Shown piece after piece: positions 46,021 through 55,299 of a stretch of 64,000 nt of DNA (the first letter of the stretch is position 1; the number at the start of each line of letters is the position of its first letter). Source of the stretch: an uncultured Campylobacter sp. (GTDB taxonomy: Bacteria; Campylobacterota; Campylobacteria; Campylobacterales; Campylobacteraceae); contig CAKVDW010000007.1 of assembly GCA_934728065.1 (NCBI GenBank), positions 1 through 64,000 on the forward strand, given 5' to 3'. The position numbers and the translations under genes were made by a program. The notes under the pieces are model-generated. The model was not told the origin of the DNA, did not search any database, and was given only the letters and a program-made list of their open reading frames with translations.

Positions 46021-47508
46021 CTAGCCATTTTCTATGGCATTTTCAAGTCTCATTTTAGCATTTTGAAGTAAATCTTTTGATTTTGCGCGCAAAGTAAAAG
46101 ATTTTTGAATTTTTAGAGCGATTTGTTCTTGTAACTTAAAATCAAATAAAGGGATTAGCACTTTTTCAATCTCACTTATTTTCCAATGCGCAATGATAGA
46201 ACCGCCAGCATCTCGTTCGGCTTGAAGTTTTGCCACGATAGAATTTAAAATTAAGCTTAAAACTTGTGGCAAAATTTCGCCTTTATCTTTAACTTTTAAA
46301 TGCAAAATTGCTCCACTTGTAATACACTCTAAATCTTCTTCTAAACAATAGCTTATGCCGATACTGCCATCTTTACTTAATAAAATTGTTTCTTTTTTTG
46401 GTGCAAGTTTTTTTAATTCTTTGCTAAAATCTTGCTCGTTTAAATAAATATCACTTTTTGAAAGTCCAAATTTGCCCAAATTTGCAACTCTTACAAATTC
46501 TATACCTTCGTCTTGATAAGCTTCACTGCCTGGCTCAATGGATTTTTGAATACTAACTAACTCGCCTAATTTTTTGTGTGAAAAACTTTTGATTTTAGTT
46601 TCCATTAAATCATATTTGCTTTGATAATACTCGCTATCCAAACGCCCGCTTTTGTGTAGGCTTTTTGAAAGTGGGCACACAGAAATGTTTAAATGCGGGT
46701 ATTTTTTGCTTATGTCGTTTATGTTTGCTAGCTCGCTTGGCTTTTTTGCTTGCAATGATGATTTTAACAAGGATTTGAGTGGATTTTTAAAATCTAGCTC
46801 TAATTCTTTATATAAAAGCTCTTGCGCCTCTTTGTAAAGCTTTTTGGAGTCTTCTAATGCCTCGTGAGATTGTTTAACAAGTTTTTCAATTTCAAGTTGA
46901 AAGGGTTTTGGAAAAAGGGGGATTTTTAAATTTCTAAGCACACCTAATGCAATAAATGGATTTATTTGCCCTGTGGCTTGTGCTTCCGTTTGTTTTTTAC
47001 CATATTTAGAATTCAAAAAAGTTGAAACATAGAAATGATTTATATCTGCTTTAAGAGATATTTTTGCAACATCTTGATTGATATTTAAAGGCTCTTTTAT
47101 GTCAAATATCGGCACAGCGTTACCAACCTTGCCTTTTATAGAAAAAATAATATCGCCGTTTTTCAAAATACTTCTTTTTAAATAGTTTAAATGACTTTCA
47201 AAAGAGATAAATTTTTTAACCTCATTTATCAAAAAATCATCTATAAATTCAGCGGTAATAAATTTTACTTCGTTTTCTTGTAAATTTTCGCCATAAGGTG
47301 TGTGTCCATTTGTAATTCTAGCAGAAAGTTGTTCAAGTGTTTTGCACTCAAATTTGCCTATAATTTGCTCATTTTCTAAATACTCTTTTTTAAAATACTC
47401 ACTATCTATGCGTTTGCTTTCGTTGTCTTTATTTACTTGTGAAAGCGGAAGAATGGCAATCTCTAAATGCGGATATTTAGCTTGTAAGCTTTCATTAAGA
47501 TTTTGCAT
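46021..47508 (-). CDS. Restriction-modification specificity subunit (HsdS/BcgI-B type)
   Basis: 495 residues with an internal duplication: YPHLEIAILPLSQ...RIDSEYF (15-45) and YPHLNISVCPLSK...RLDSEYY (270-300) each start a half with a target-recognition domain and a helical spacer, giving the usual two TRDs. Each half ends with the conserved helix (LLYKELELDF, LLQNAKMRLENAIE). It would direct the nuclease-methylase at 48.7 kb to a bipartite DNA target. The target sequence is not predictable. Fic separates it from the nuclease-methylase gene. Confidence 0.88.
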   Translation of the reverse strand: MQNLNESLQAKYPHLEIAILPLSQVNKDNESKRIDSEYFKKEYLENEQIIGKFECKTLEQLSARITNGHTPYGENLQENEVKFITAEFIDDFLINEVKKFISFESHLNYLKRSILKNGDIIFSIKGKVGNAVPIFDIKEPLNINQDVAKISLKADINHFYVSTFLNSKYGKKQTEAQATGQINPFIALGVLRNLKIPLFPKPFQLEIEKLVKQSHEALEDSKKLYKEAQELLYKELELDFKNPLKSLLKSSLQAKKPSELANINDISKKYPHLNISVCPLSKSLHKSGRLDSEYYQSKYDLMETKIKSFSHKKLGELVSIQKSIEPGSEAYQDEGIEFVRVANLGKFGLSKSDIYLNEQDFSKELKKLAPKKETILLSKDGSIGISYCLEEDLECITSGAILHLKVKDKGEILPQVLSLILNSIVAKLQAERDAGGSIIAHWKISEIEKVLIPLFDFKLQEQIALKIQKSFTLRAKSKDLLQNAKMRLENAIENG

Positions 47509-47539
47509 TTTTATCCTCGTTTTTATAAAAAGTTATAAA

Positions 47540-47572
47540 TTTTTCGACATATTTTTTTGATATGTCGAAAAA
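47540..47572. promoter_or_regulatory. Inverted repeat upstream of the specificity gene, possible operator
   Basis: TTTTTCGACATAT (47540-47552) pairs with ATATGTCGAAAAA (47560-47572) across a 7-base loop. A third partial TTCGACATAT copy lies at 47583-47592 on the plus strand, so three ten-base boxes share CGACATAT. They lie 32-85 bases upstream of the specificity gene start and downstream of fic, which suits regulator binding. The A/T-heavy arms also permit a weak terminator role. Confidence 0.5.
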
Positions 47573-47631
47573 ATGAAAAAAATTCGACATATTCACAAAA
47601 TATACGGAAATAATGAAAAAATTTCGGTATA

Positions 47632-48708
47632 TCATAATAATTCCTTTCTCAAAATATCAAAAAGCTTGATATTAACAAAATACTTATTTCTACCTATCTT
47701 TACACTTTGCAACAAGCTGACACTTTCGCAAGTTTTTAAATAAGTTGAAGCCGTGTGTCTATGAATTTTTAGCTTTTTTTCTAAAAAATCTATCTTTGTA
47801 TAAGGATAAGAAAAAAGTAACTCAATCAAATCTTTACTATAAACTTTTTTTGCTTTGCTTTGTAAAATCTGCGTGGCTTCTTTCATCGCTAAATCAATCT
47901 CTTTGATTCTTTTTATCGTAGCAATAGAAGTTTGCTCTATGCCTTTTAAAATATAACTTATCCATTCATTCCACGCCCCATTTTTGCTAACCTTTGCCAA
48001 AAGAGCGTAGTAATCTTCTTTATATTTAATGATATAAGCACTAAGATATAAAATAGGTAAATCTAAAAGCCCTTTGTAAGTGAGATAAAGAATGTTTAGA
48101 ATTCTGCCTGTCCTACCGTTGCCATCATAAAAAGGGTGTATGGTTTCAAATTGATAATGAATAATGGCTAGTTTGATGAGTGGATTAAGACTATCTAAAT
48201 CATCGTTAATATATTTTTCTAAATTTCCCATAAGTTTAATAATATCATCTTTATGTTGTGGTGGAATGTGCTTTATTTCATTTGTTGCTGGATTTTTCAG
48301 CATTGTGCCGCTTTGAGTTCTAAAACCTGCATTGCTTTTTTCTAATCTTTTTTGGATTTCTAAAATGTGTTTATTTAGCAAAAGTTTTTCATCTTTTATA
48401 AATTTAAAACCTTTTTTTAAGGCTAATTCATAGTTTTGCACTTCTTTGGCATTTTTGGTAATCTTGTTTTCATCAATTTGAGCTAAAAATAATTCATCGT
48501 GCGTTGTGATGATATTTTCAATAGCACTTGAATCTTTTGCTTCTTGTAAAATAAGAGAATTTATAAGTATATCTTGGTTTGGAATGATTTTAGCAAAACC
48601 GTTTAATTCGCCTAATTTACTTGATGCCCTACTTAATAACTCGTAATTTTCTGTGCTAATGCTTATCTTAGGCGGTAATGCTGGCGGAATAAATTCTTTT
48701 TTGTCCAT
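47632..48708 (-). CDS. Fic family protein
   Basis: 358 residues. The Fic active-site motif HPFYDGNGRTGR (191-202) is intact, so AMPylation-type activity is predicted. An inhibitory helix is likely at residues 60-65 (S-S-A-I-E-N), the [ST]xxxE[GN] motif, near the N-terminus as in class II Fic proteins. A winged-helix-like C-terminus (FLEKKLKIHRHTASTYLK) follows. It lies between the nuclease-methylase gene (18 bases upstream) and the specificity gene. Fic-like ORFs also occur within C. jejuni type I loci. Confidence 0.88.
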   Translation of the reverse strand: MDKKEFIPPALPPKISISTENYELLSRASSKLGELNGFAKIIPNQDILINSLILQEAKDSSAIENIITTHDELFLAQIDENKITKNAKEVQNYELALKKGFKFIKDEKLLLNKHILEIQKRLEKSNAGFRTQSGTMLKNPATNEIKHIPPQHKDDIIKLMGNLEKYINDDLDSLNPLIKLAIIHYQFETIHPFYDGNGRTGRILNILYLTYKGLLDLPILYLSAYIIKYKEDYYALLAKVSKNGAWNEWISYILKGIEQTSIATIKRIKEIDLAMKEATQILQSKAKKVYSKDLIELLFSYPYTKIDFLEKKLKIHRHTASTYLKTCESVSLLQSVKIGRNKYFVNIKLFDILRKELL

Positions 48709-48726
48709 TTGTGCTAATCCTATCTT

Positions 48727-50730
48727 TTATAAAACGCGCCAAAAACTCAAATTTTCGGCTTTTGCAAAGTCTATAAAGGCTTCTGCTATGCCGTCCCCAG
48801 TTAAGCCATCGTGGTTAAATAAATCGTGCTTTATGATTTTATGTCCGTGAGAGTCAAGCACGAACTCGCCGTTTGAATCTTTTAGGTAAATTTTCTCGCC
48901 TGAGTTATCCTTGCTAGGCTCGCTCATCGTGGCAAAGAAAATGTTATAATCATCACATTTTGGGCATAGCTCTTTGCCATTTTCATCAACACCGCCGTAT
49001 TTTTGCAAAAATAAAACACTAGTTTTCGTGCCTGTGTGTGGTTTAAAGACATTGCCGTGTAAGCCTACAACCGCTAAAATCCGCGCACGCTCTGCTATAA
49101 ATTCGCGTATGTATTTATCACTAGAATTGTTAAAACGCCCTTGTGGCAAAACGATAGCCATTCGTCCGCCATCTTTTAGCATATTTAAATTGCGCTCGAT
49201 AAATAAAATATCACGCCCGACTTTGTTTCCAGCTTTGCCTTTTGCGTTTTTACCTAGCTCATAGCGGGCTAAAATCCTGCTTTCTTTAATGTCGCCTGCA
49301 AAGGGTGGATTTGCCATTAAAATATCAAAGTTAAAATCCCTGTTTGCGTCTTTTTCTGCGCGGAGCTTTTTAAGCCTTTTCCACCCCTCAAAATAAATAT
49401 CTTCCCACTCATCGTTTTTTGTCCATTCATCCCAATGCTCATAGTCGATAGAATTTAGATAAAGCACATTTGTATGCCCATCGCCTGCGATTAGATTGAG
49501 CATTTTAGATACGCGCACGGATTTGTCATCAAAGTCAATGCCAAAAATTTTTTCCTTAACATAATCAATACATTCTGGGATTTTTTTCTCTGCGGTAAAA
49601 AGGTGGCTTTGGTTTAATCCTTTTGCCTTGTAAAGTTGCTGCCATACATAAAAGCAAGTGTGTATAGGAAAACCGCAACTCCCACTTGCTGGGTCTATCA
49701 TTGTTTCATTTGGCTTTGGATTAAGCATTTTCACGCACATATCAATCACATAACGCGGGGTGAAATACTGCCCTTTTTCGCCTTTGGCGGATTTATTTAC
49801 AAGGTATTCAAAGGCTTCATCGATGACCTCTAAATTTGAGTTAAAGAGTTTGACATTTTCTAGTGAGCCTATACATACGCTTAAATGAGATGGGGAGAGC
49901 TTGATTTTATCATCTTTGCTAAAAACGCCCTCCCATTTGTCTTTTGCTTTGTTAAAGAGCTTTTCGATTTTCATTTTAAGCTCTGAATCAGACTCACCAG
50001 CATTTCTAAACTCTAAATCCTTACTTTCATCCCTTGCGCCTGCTAACTCATCATAAAGCTTGATAAAAATAAGCTTAAAAACTTCTTCAAACACATCTAC
50101 ACCCGCGTTTGCTAGCACTTCATCTTCCATATCTAAAATGATATTTTTTAGGCTTGTTTTTTGCGTGCGAAGAATATCAGCTTGGGTTAAATCACTAAAT
50201 TTAAAAGGCTTATTTAAAATGTCTTTAAGGCTTTTATCTTGCGTAGGGATATTTGGGATAGGCTCAAAATAATTTGGGTCTTTGCGGTGATAATAACTAA
50301 TCTGCGAGCCATTACTCCATACCGCCATAGTCGCACCTGTGGCGTTGCAATAGCTTTTAAGCTGCTCTTTACCCTCTTTTAACTTGGGCTTTTTAACTTC
50401 TATGATGATATAAGGCGTGGTAATTTGGAGCTTATCCATTACAATAATGTCAGCTCTTTTTACTTCGCGCCCAAAATGCACAGAGTATTCAACTTGAATG
50501 CGGGATTTGGGGTAGCCGTATTCATTCATAAGCTTATCTAAATAAAGTTGGCGGATAATCTCTTCTGGGGTGAGCTTGATTTGCTTATCTCGCACTAGGC
50601 AAGTAACATAATAATTTGGTGCAGTTTTGCCTTCTTTAATGACAATTTTTTCTTCTAAATTCTCTATGGCTTTTTGGCTAAAAAGCTCTAATTTATACTC
50701 GCTATCTTTTAAAATTTCAGTTATTTTCAT
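48727..50730 (-). CDS. Fused nuclease-methyltransferase subunit (type IIB/BcgI-A or HsdM-like)
   Basis: 667 residues. An N-terminal HsdR_N-type nuclease fold has D94 (KRADIIVMD) and E111-x-K113 (YIIIEVKKPK), a PD-ExK signature. The methyltransferase follows: DPASGSCGFPIH (motif I), FGIDFDDKSVRV and MANPPFAGDI (NPPF, motif IV), as in N6-adenine HsdM-type enzymes. A fused nuclease-methylase with a separate specificity subunit is the BcgI architecture, so this may cut on both sides of its site. A type I-like system lacking a translocase is the alternative. No HsdR gene is in the window. Confidence 0.82.
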   Translation of the reverse strand: MKITEILKDSEYKLELFSQKAIENLEEKIVIKEGKTAPNYYVTCLVRDKQIKLTPEEIIRQLYLDKLMNEYGYPKSRIQVEYSVHFGREVKRADIIVMDKLQITTPYIIIEVKKPKLKEGKEQLKSYCNATGATMAVWSNGSQISYYHRKDPNYFEPIPNIPTQDKSLKDILNKPFKFSDLTQADILRTQKTSLKNIILDMEDEVLANAGVDVFEEVFKLIFIKLYDELAGARDESKDLEFRNAGESDSELKMKIEKLFNKAKDKWEGVFSKDDKIKLSPSHLSVCIGSLENVKLFNSNLEVIDEAFEYLVNKSAKGEKGQYFTPRYVIDMCVKMLNPKPNETMIDPASGSCGFPIHTCFYVWQQLYKAKGLNQSHLFTAEKKIPECIDYVKEKIFGIDFDDKSVRVSKMLNLIAGDGHTNVLYLNSIDYEHWDEWTKNDEWEDIYFEGWKRLKKLRAEKDANRDFNFDILMANPPFAGDIKESRILARYELGKNAKGKAGNKVGRDILFIERNLNMLKDGGRMAIVLPQGRFNNSSDKYIREFIAERARILAVVGLHGNVFKPHTGTKTSVLFLQKYGGVDENGKELCPKCDDYNIFFATMSEPSKDNSGEKIYLKDSNGEFVLDSHGHKIIKHDLFNHDGLTGDGIAEAFIDFAKAENLSFWRVL

Positions 50731-50803
50731 CTTTTTCCTTAAAAATTTTTATATGTATGGTAAGACTTAGACAATTTGCTTTCAAGCCTCAACGCTCTTG
50801 GAT

Positions 50804-51559
50804 TTACCTACAAAGATAGGTTACTAAAGCAGTTATTGCGTGTTCCTCTTCGCTCACCACAGGCAGGGTCGTATCAAAATTTGTTGCACTTTCTTGGCTT
50901 TTAACGCTTAAAGCTCGTGGTATGGGCAGTGATGAAAAGTCTAAATTTATGAGTTCGCATTGCTTATTTGTGAGTTTTGTGTAGTATGCGGTGTTAGCAA
51001 GTGCCTTTTGTATCAGCTCTTCGCTGAGTTTTTTTTCATTTTCCTTAAGCTCTTCATTTGTGAAACTCGCCCTTAAAGCAGGCATAGACATAGTGATGAA
51101 ACCGCTTTTTGAGGCTAAAGCATCTATGTCATTTAAAAGCTTGTTGTAGCTTAAAAGCTCATCAGCTTTTATCTTGCAAGATAAACTTGCCTCTACTCTT
51201 TGTCCTTTAGGGGTTTGAATCCCATCTTCATAAGAAAAAATAGGCTCTACGCTGTAACTTCCACCAGAACAAAAGCTTTCTTGCTCCACTCTTGAAAGAA
51301 TTTCTGTAAATACATTTGCTATAAGTGCCTTTTCTTCGGCACTTAAATTTATCTTTGTGCTTAAGGACTCGCTTGCTGTAAATCTTGGAGTAGATACAAA
51401 AACAGTTGGAGTAAGTTTGTTAGAGCTTTGAAGCTCTACGCTAAAGCTAAATCCCTCGCTAGGAGCATCTTTAAAAACCTTTGTGTTTATAAACAAGCCA
51501 ACAGCAAAGACAAGCACGCATAAAATTCCTATTCCCAAGCCTTTCAAGTAAGCTATCAT
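50804..51559 (-). CDS. SIMPL/DUF541 domain protein, membrane-anchored periplasmic
   Basis: The ATG at 51559 gives 251 residues, preceded by AAGGATTTG; the frame upstream is spurious. The N-terminus has one membrane helix (YLKGLGIGILCVLVFAVGLF), then a periplasmic SIMPL domain: SLSTKINLSAEEKALIANVF, SCKIKADELL and TMSMPALRASFTNEELKE. The same neighbour of mutY exists in C. jejuni (Cj1621). Function unknown. Confidence 0.8.
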   Translation of the reverse strand: MIAYLKGLGIGILCVLVFAVGLFINTKVFKDAPSEGFSFSVELQSSNKLTPTVFVSTPRFTASESLSTKINLSAEEKALIANVFTEILSRVEQESFCSGGSYSVEPIFSYEDGIQTPKGQRVEASLSCKIKADELLSYNKLLNDIDALASKSGFITMSMPALRASFTNEELKENEKKLSEELIQKALANTAYYTKLTNKQCELINLDFSSLPIPRALSVKSQESATNFDTTLPVVSEEEHAITALVTYLCR

Positions 51560-51632
51560 CGCAAATCCTTTAAAAAAATTTAACCTCAAGTATATAAAAA
51601 ATATGTTAATATACGCTAAAAGGTTGTTGGAT

Positions 51633-52805
51633 ATGGATAAAAAAGCTTTACACAAAGCACTTTTAAGCTGGTATGATAAAAACGGGCGCAAAAATTTGCC
51701 TTGGCGCACCTTTGGCACGCCCCTTTGTGATGAGCGTTTGCGTGGCATTGATGCTGCTTATGGCGTGTATATCAGCGAGATAATGCTCCAACAAACGCAA
51801 GTCAGTCGTGTGTTAGAGAACTTTTACTTTCCTTTTTTACACAAATTTCCAAATCTACAAAGCCTTGCAAATGCCGATGAAAGCGAGATTTTAAAGGCGT
51901 GGCAAGGGCTTGGGTATTACTCACGGGCTAGGAATTTAAAGCTTTGCGCGGCTTCTTGTGTCGCCCGATTTAACGGACACTTGCCCGAAAATGTAAGCGA
52001 ACTTACAAGGCTTGAAGGCATAGGCGCTTACACGGCTGGGGCGATAGCGTGCTTTGGCTATAAAAAGGCGGTTGGCTTTATAGACGGCAACATAAAACGC
52101 GTGTTTTCAAGGCTTTTTGCGCTTGCAAATCCTACGCAAAGCCTACTACAAAGCAAGGCAAACGAGCTTTTATGTGAGCAAAATGCCTTTGATTACAATC
52201 AAGCTTTGATTGATTTAGGCGCGCTTGTTTGCACGCCAAAGCTTGCAAGGTGCGCCCTTTGCCCGCTTGATGAGTGGTGCGTGGGCAAAAATGCGCCACA
52301 AAAATACCCACAAAGCAAAAAAGTAGAGTATGAAAGGCTGAATTTAAGCCTGTTTGTGGTGCGTTTGGGAGACAAAATCGCCCTGCAAAAAAGCAGGCAA
52401 AATCTTTACAAAGGCTTATACAACTTGCCGCAAATGCAAGCAAGGCAGGGCTTTGAATTTAGCAACGAGCTATCAAATGCTTGCGAATTTAATGGCGAGC
52501 AAGCAAAAGCCCGCACATTTGACGGCAAAGGGCAAAAATTTAGCGAAAAAAGGCTTGAATTTGGAGAAAAAGGGCTTAAATTCATCGGCGAATTCAAGCA
52601 TTCTTACACCAAATACCGCATAAATGCAAGGGTTTATGAGCTTGAATTTGACAAAAAGAGCAAAAATTTAGCTCAAAATCCCATTTTTAAAGCACTCAAC
52701 CTACAAGAATGCGAATTTATAGAGCCTAAAAAGCTGTCTTTGCTCCCACTTTCTAAGCTCTGTGTAAAGGCTTTGCAACTTTTTAGTCCAGCAAGGCTTT
52801 TTTAG
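51633..52805 (+). CDS. mutY: A/G-specific adenine glycosylase with an in-frame expansion
   Basis: 390 residues from the ATG at 51633. It removes A opposite 8-oxoG. Visible: catalytic E49 (YISEIMLQQTQ), helix-hairpin-helix LEGIGAYTAGAI with catalytic D151, and the [4Fe-4S] ligands C200, C207, C210, C216 (CTPKLARCALCPLDEWC). Residues about 272-317 of the C-terminal OxoG-recognition domain are a Glu/Lys/Phe-rich tandem expansion (FEFSNELS, RLEFGEKGLKF). It overlaps the 3' end of the convergent kgtP gene by 23 bases. Confidence 0.92.
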   Translation: MDKKALHKALLSWYDKNGRKNLPWRTFGTPLCDERLRGIDAAYGVYISEIMLQQTQVSRVLENFYFPFLHKFPNLQSLANADESEILKAWQGLGYYSRARNLKLCAASCVARFNGHLPENVSELTRLEGIGAYTAGAIACFGYKKAVGFIDGNIKRVFSRLFALANPTQSLLQSKANELLCEQNAFDYNQALIDLGALVCTPKLARCALCPLDEWCVGKNAPQKYPQSKKVEYERLNLSLFVVRLGDKIALQKSRQNLYKGLYNLPQMQARQGFEFSNELSNACEFNGEQAKARTFDGKGQKFSEKRLEFGEKGLKFIGEFKHSYTKYRINARVYELEFDKKSKNLAQNPIFKALNLQECEFIEPKKLSLLPLSKLCVKALQLFSPARLF

Positions 52806-54048
52806 GCAAAAGCAAGACCACAAAGAACACAAAAATCATCATCGCAGCCACATACACGAAAAAGAAGTTTTCAAAGCCGTAGTTTTTAAATTGCAAGGCG
52901 ACAAAGGGCGCAGAACCGCCAAAAATGGCATTTGCCACCGCATACGAAAGCCCTGTTCCCAAAGCTCTTATATGCTCGGGAAAGAGTTTTGCCTTGAAAA
53001 TTCCAGCCACCGAAGTGTAAAAACTTAAAATCACAAACAAAGCCAAAATCGAACAAAAGGCAAGTAAAGGCGTATCAGCACTTATTTTTAAGAGCATAAA
53101 AAGCGGATAAATGCCCAAAAAAGCCAAAACAGCATAAATCAGCAAGGAATTTTTATGCCCGATTTTATCGCCTATGAGTCCAAAAATGGGCTGGATTATC
53201 ATCAAAACAAACAAAGCCGCAAGCATTATGTTGTTTGAAAGTGCCTTGTCAAAGCCAGCTGAGTTTATCATAAAGGTTTTGGTGTAAGTGGTTATGGTGT
53301 AAAAAGTGAGCGAACCACCCGCCGTAATGCCAACTATGATTAGAAAAGGCTTCCAAGAAGTGCTAAAAAGGGCTTTGAAACTTCCTCTGTCCTCGTGTTT
53401 GTGTAGTTCAGTAGCACTTTCGCTCATCACAGAACGAACAAACAAAGACCCCAAAGCCAAAAGCCCACCCACGACAAAGAGTATCCGCCAAGCGTAATCA
53501 TTCATTTCTTGCTCGCTAAAAAACAAAAGCATAATGCTAATGCTCGCCACCGCTAAAAGCTGTCCGCCGATGAGCGTTACATATTGAAACGATGAGTAAA
53601 AGCCTCGTCGTCCTTTTGTGGCAAGCTCTGAAAGGTAAGTAGCGGCTATGCCATACTCTCCGCCTACGCTCAAACCCTGAATGAGCCTTGCGATGAGCAG
53701 TAAAATGATAGCCAAATCCCCAACGCTTTCTTTGCTCGGCAAAGCAGCGATGAGAAAAGAACCCACAGCCATTAAGATAACCGAAAAAACCATAGATGAC
53801 TTTCGTCCGATTTTATCAGCCAGCGAGCCAAAGAGCCAACTACCGATAGGGCGCATAAAAAAGCCAGCCGCAAAAACGCCAAAAGCGCTGATTTGCTGTA
53901 TGGTAGGGTTGTCAGAATTTGAGAAATTGTGCGCAAAATACACCGCCGTAAAAGCATAAATGTAAAAATCAAACCATTCGACCAAATTTCCACTACTTGC
54001 GGCGATGATAGAGCGGATTTTTTGAGCCTTTGTGAGTTCTTTTGTCAT
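52783..54048 (-). CDS. kgtP: MFS dicarboxylate/alpha-ketoglutarate permease, KgtP type
   Basis: 421 residues, twelve membrane helices, metabolite:H+ symporter family. GNLVEWFDFYIYAFTA is the family N-terminus, followed by FGSLADKIGRKSSM and GLSVGGEYGIAATYLSE. C. jejuni has a similar transporter (Cj1619) next to the radical SAM protein encoded here. Substrate inferred from family. Confidence 0.85.
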   Translation of the reverse strand: MTKELTKAQKIRSIIAASSGNLVEWFDFYIYAFTAVYFAHNFSNSDNPTIQQISAFGVFAAGFFMRPIGSWLFGSLADKIGRKSSMVFSVILMAVGSFLIAALPSKESVGDLAIILLLIARLIQGLSVGGEYGIAATYLSELATKGRRGFYSSFQYVTLIGGQLLAVASISIMLLFFSEQEMNDYAWRILFVVGGLLALGSLFVRSVMSESATELHKHEDRGSFKALFSTSWKPFLIIVGITAGGSLTFYTITTYTKTFMINSAGFDKALSNNIMLAALFVLMIIQPIFGLIGDKIGHKNSLLIYAVLAFLGIYPLFMLLKISADTPLLAFCSILALFVILSFYTSVAGIFKAKLFPEHIRALGTGLSYAVANAIFGGSAPFVALQFKNYGFENFFFVYVAAMMIFVFFVVLLLPKKALLD

Positions 54049-54145
54049 TTTTGTCCTTTGAGTTTTGTTTAAAGTTTTATTATAAAGTTATGACTTAAAA
54101 ATTTGAAAAACATTGAGAGATTTAAGGCTATGATTTATTTTAGTT

Positions 54146-54160
54146 GTTACAAATCGTAAC
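54146..54160. promoter_or_regulatory. Palindrome in the kgtP/radical SAM intergenic region
   Basis: GTTAC-AAATC-GTAAC lies 16 bases before the plus-strand ATG and about 100 bases before the minus-strand kgtP start. A regulator of either gene could bind here. Five-base arms are short. Confidence 0.35.
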
Positions 54161-54175
54161 TATTTAAGAGTAAAA

Positions 54176-55093
54176 ATGCGTTTTGAAAAGATTTACATAG
54201 AATTAAGCGATATTTGCGGGCTTAACTGTGGCTTTTGTCCGAGCGTTAAGGGCGTGCGTGGGGCGATGAGCGTGGAGAAATTTGGCATTATCGCAAAAAA
54301 AGTGGCTGGTGTGGGGCGAATTTACACCTTTCATCTGCTGGGCGACCCACTTGTGCTGCCGAATTTAAAGGATTTCATCAAGCTTGCAAATGCGCACAAA
54401 ATGCCATTAGAGCTTACCACGAGCGGTTTTTATATGAGTGAGAAAAACACGCAACTTTTGCTTGAAAGTGAAAATATCCGTCAAATCAACCTTTCTTTAA
54501 TGGCTTTTTTGGCGCAAAAAAAGCTGAATTTAAACGAGTATTTTGCGCCGATTTTGCGTTTTTTGCGCTTGCATTTGGCGCAAAATTCGCAAAGTTTTGT
54601 GAATTTAAGGCTGTGGAATTTGGGAGCAAATTTTACGCCACCATTTGAAAATAACGCCATTTATAGCCTTTTAGAACGCGAATTTAACGCAAAAATTCAA
54701 AAAAATGCGCCCAAAAACCGCCTTGAAAACCGTATCATTTTGCACCAAAGTGAGCTGTTTTGCTGGGCTGGGGCGAAGACTGATGATTTAAGAGTGCAAA
54801 AAGAATTTGTGGATTCACAAGGCGAAAAAAATGCGCCCAAAGTGCCGTGTGTCAAAGGCTCGTGCCACGCACTGCGTAAGCAAATCGGCGTTTTAAGCGA
54901 TGGCACGGTTGTGCCTTGCTGTATGGATACAAGCGGCGTTATAGGGCTTGGCAACCTTTTTACGCAAGAGTTAAGCGAAATTTTAGCAAACAAGCGTGCA
55001 GTAGCGATGAAAAAGGGCTTTGAAAGGGGCGAATTCACCGAAAAACTATGCCAACAATGTGAATTTGGACGGCAAAAAACAAGGCAAATTTAA
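54176..55093 (+). CDS. Radical SAM protein with SPASM-type C-terminus
   Basis: 305 residues. CGLNCGFC (C14, C18, C21) is the CxxxCxxC [4Fe-4S] motif. The middle has a partial TIM barrel (HLLGDPLVLPNL, LTTSGFY). A second cluster region has PCVKGSCHAL, VPCCMDTSG, and LCQQCEFG. The C. jejuni counterpart is Cj1618c. Substrate unknown. Its end overlaps hicA by 4 bases. Confidence 0.85.
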   Translation: MRFEKIYIELSDICGLNCGFCPSVKGVRGAMSVEKFGIIAKKVAGVGRIYTFHLLGDPLVLPNLKDFIKLANAHKMPLELTTSGFYMSEKNTQLLLESENIRQINLSLMAFLAQKKLNLNEYFAPILRFLRLHLAQNSQSFVNLRLWNLGANFTPPFENNAIYSLLEREFNAKIQKNAPKNRLENRIILHQSELFCWAGAKTDDLRVQKEFVDSQGEKNAPKVPCVKGSCHALRKQIGVLSDGTVVPCCMDTSGVIGLGNLFTQELSEILANKRAVAMKKGFERGEFTEKLCQQCEFGRQKTRQI

Positions 55094-55299
55094 GAATTTT
55101 GCTTATCATCTAAAATCTCAAATAATTCTTTGATGATTTTAGGGTGTAAAATTTTACCGCTGTGGTGTGGCAAAACCATTCTTTTTGTGTTTTTGACATA
55201 AATTCTATGACTACCTTTTTGCCTGTCAAGCGCAAAGCCATTTTGAAAGAGCAAATTTTCAGCCTCTTTTGCTGTAAATTTGGGGAGTTTATCGCTCAA
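55090..55299 (-). CDS. hicA: HicA family mRNA interferase toxin
   Basis: 69 residues with the HicA core: KLPKFTAKEAENLLFQNGF, GSHRIYV (catalytic His31) and MVLPHHSGKILHPKI. It would cleave mRNA on ribosomes. Its start overlaps the hicB stop by 11 bases; hicB comes first, the usual order in some HicBA. Confidence 0.85.
   Translation of the reverse strand: MSDKLPKFTAKEAENLLFQNGFALDRQKGSHRIYVKNTKRMVLPHHSGKILHPKIIKELFEILDDKQNS

Noticed and set aside
48727..50730. Classical type I HsdR-containing locus.
   Set aside because: No translocase/helicase HsdR is in the window; the methylase carries its own nuclease domain instead.
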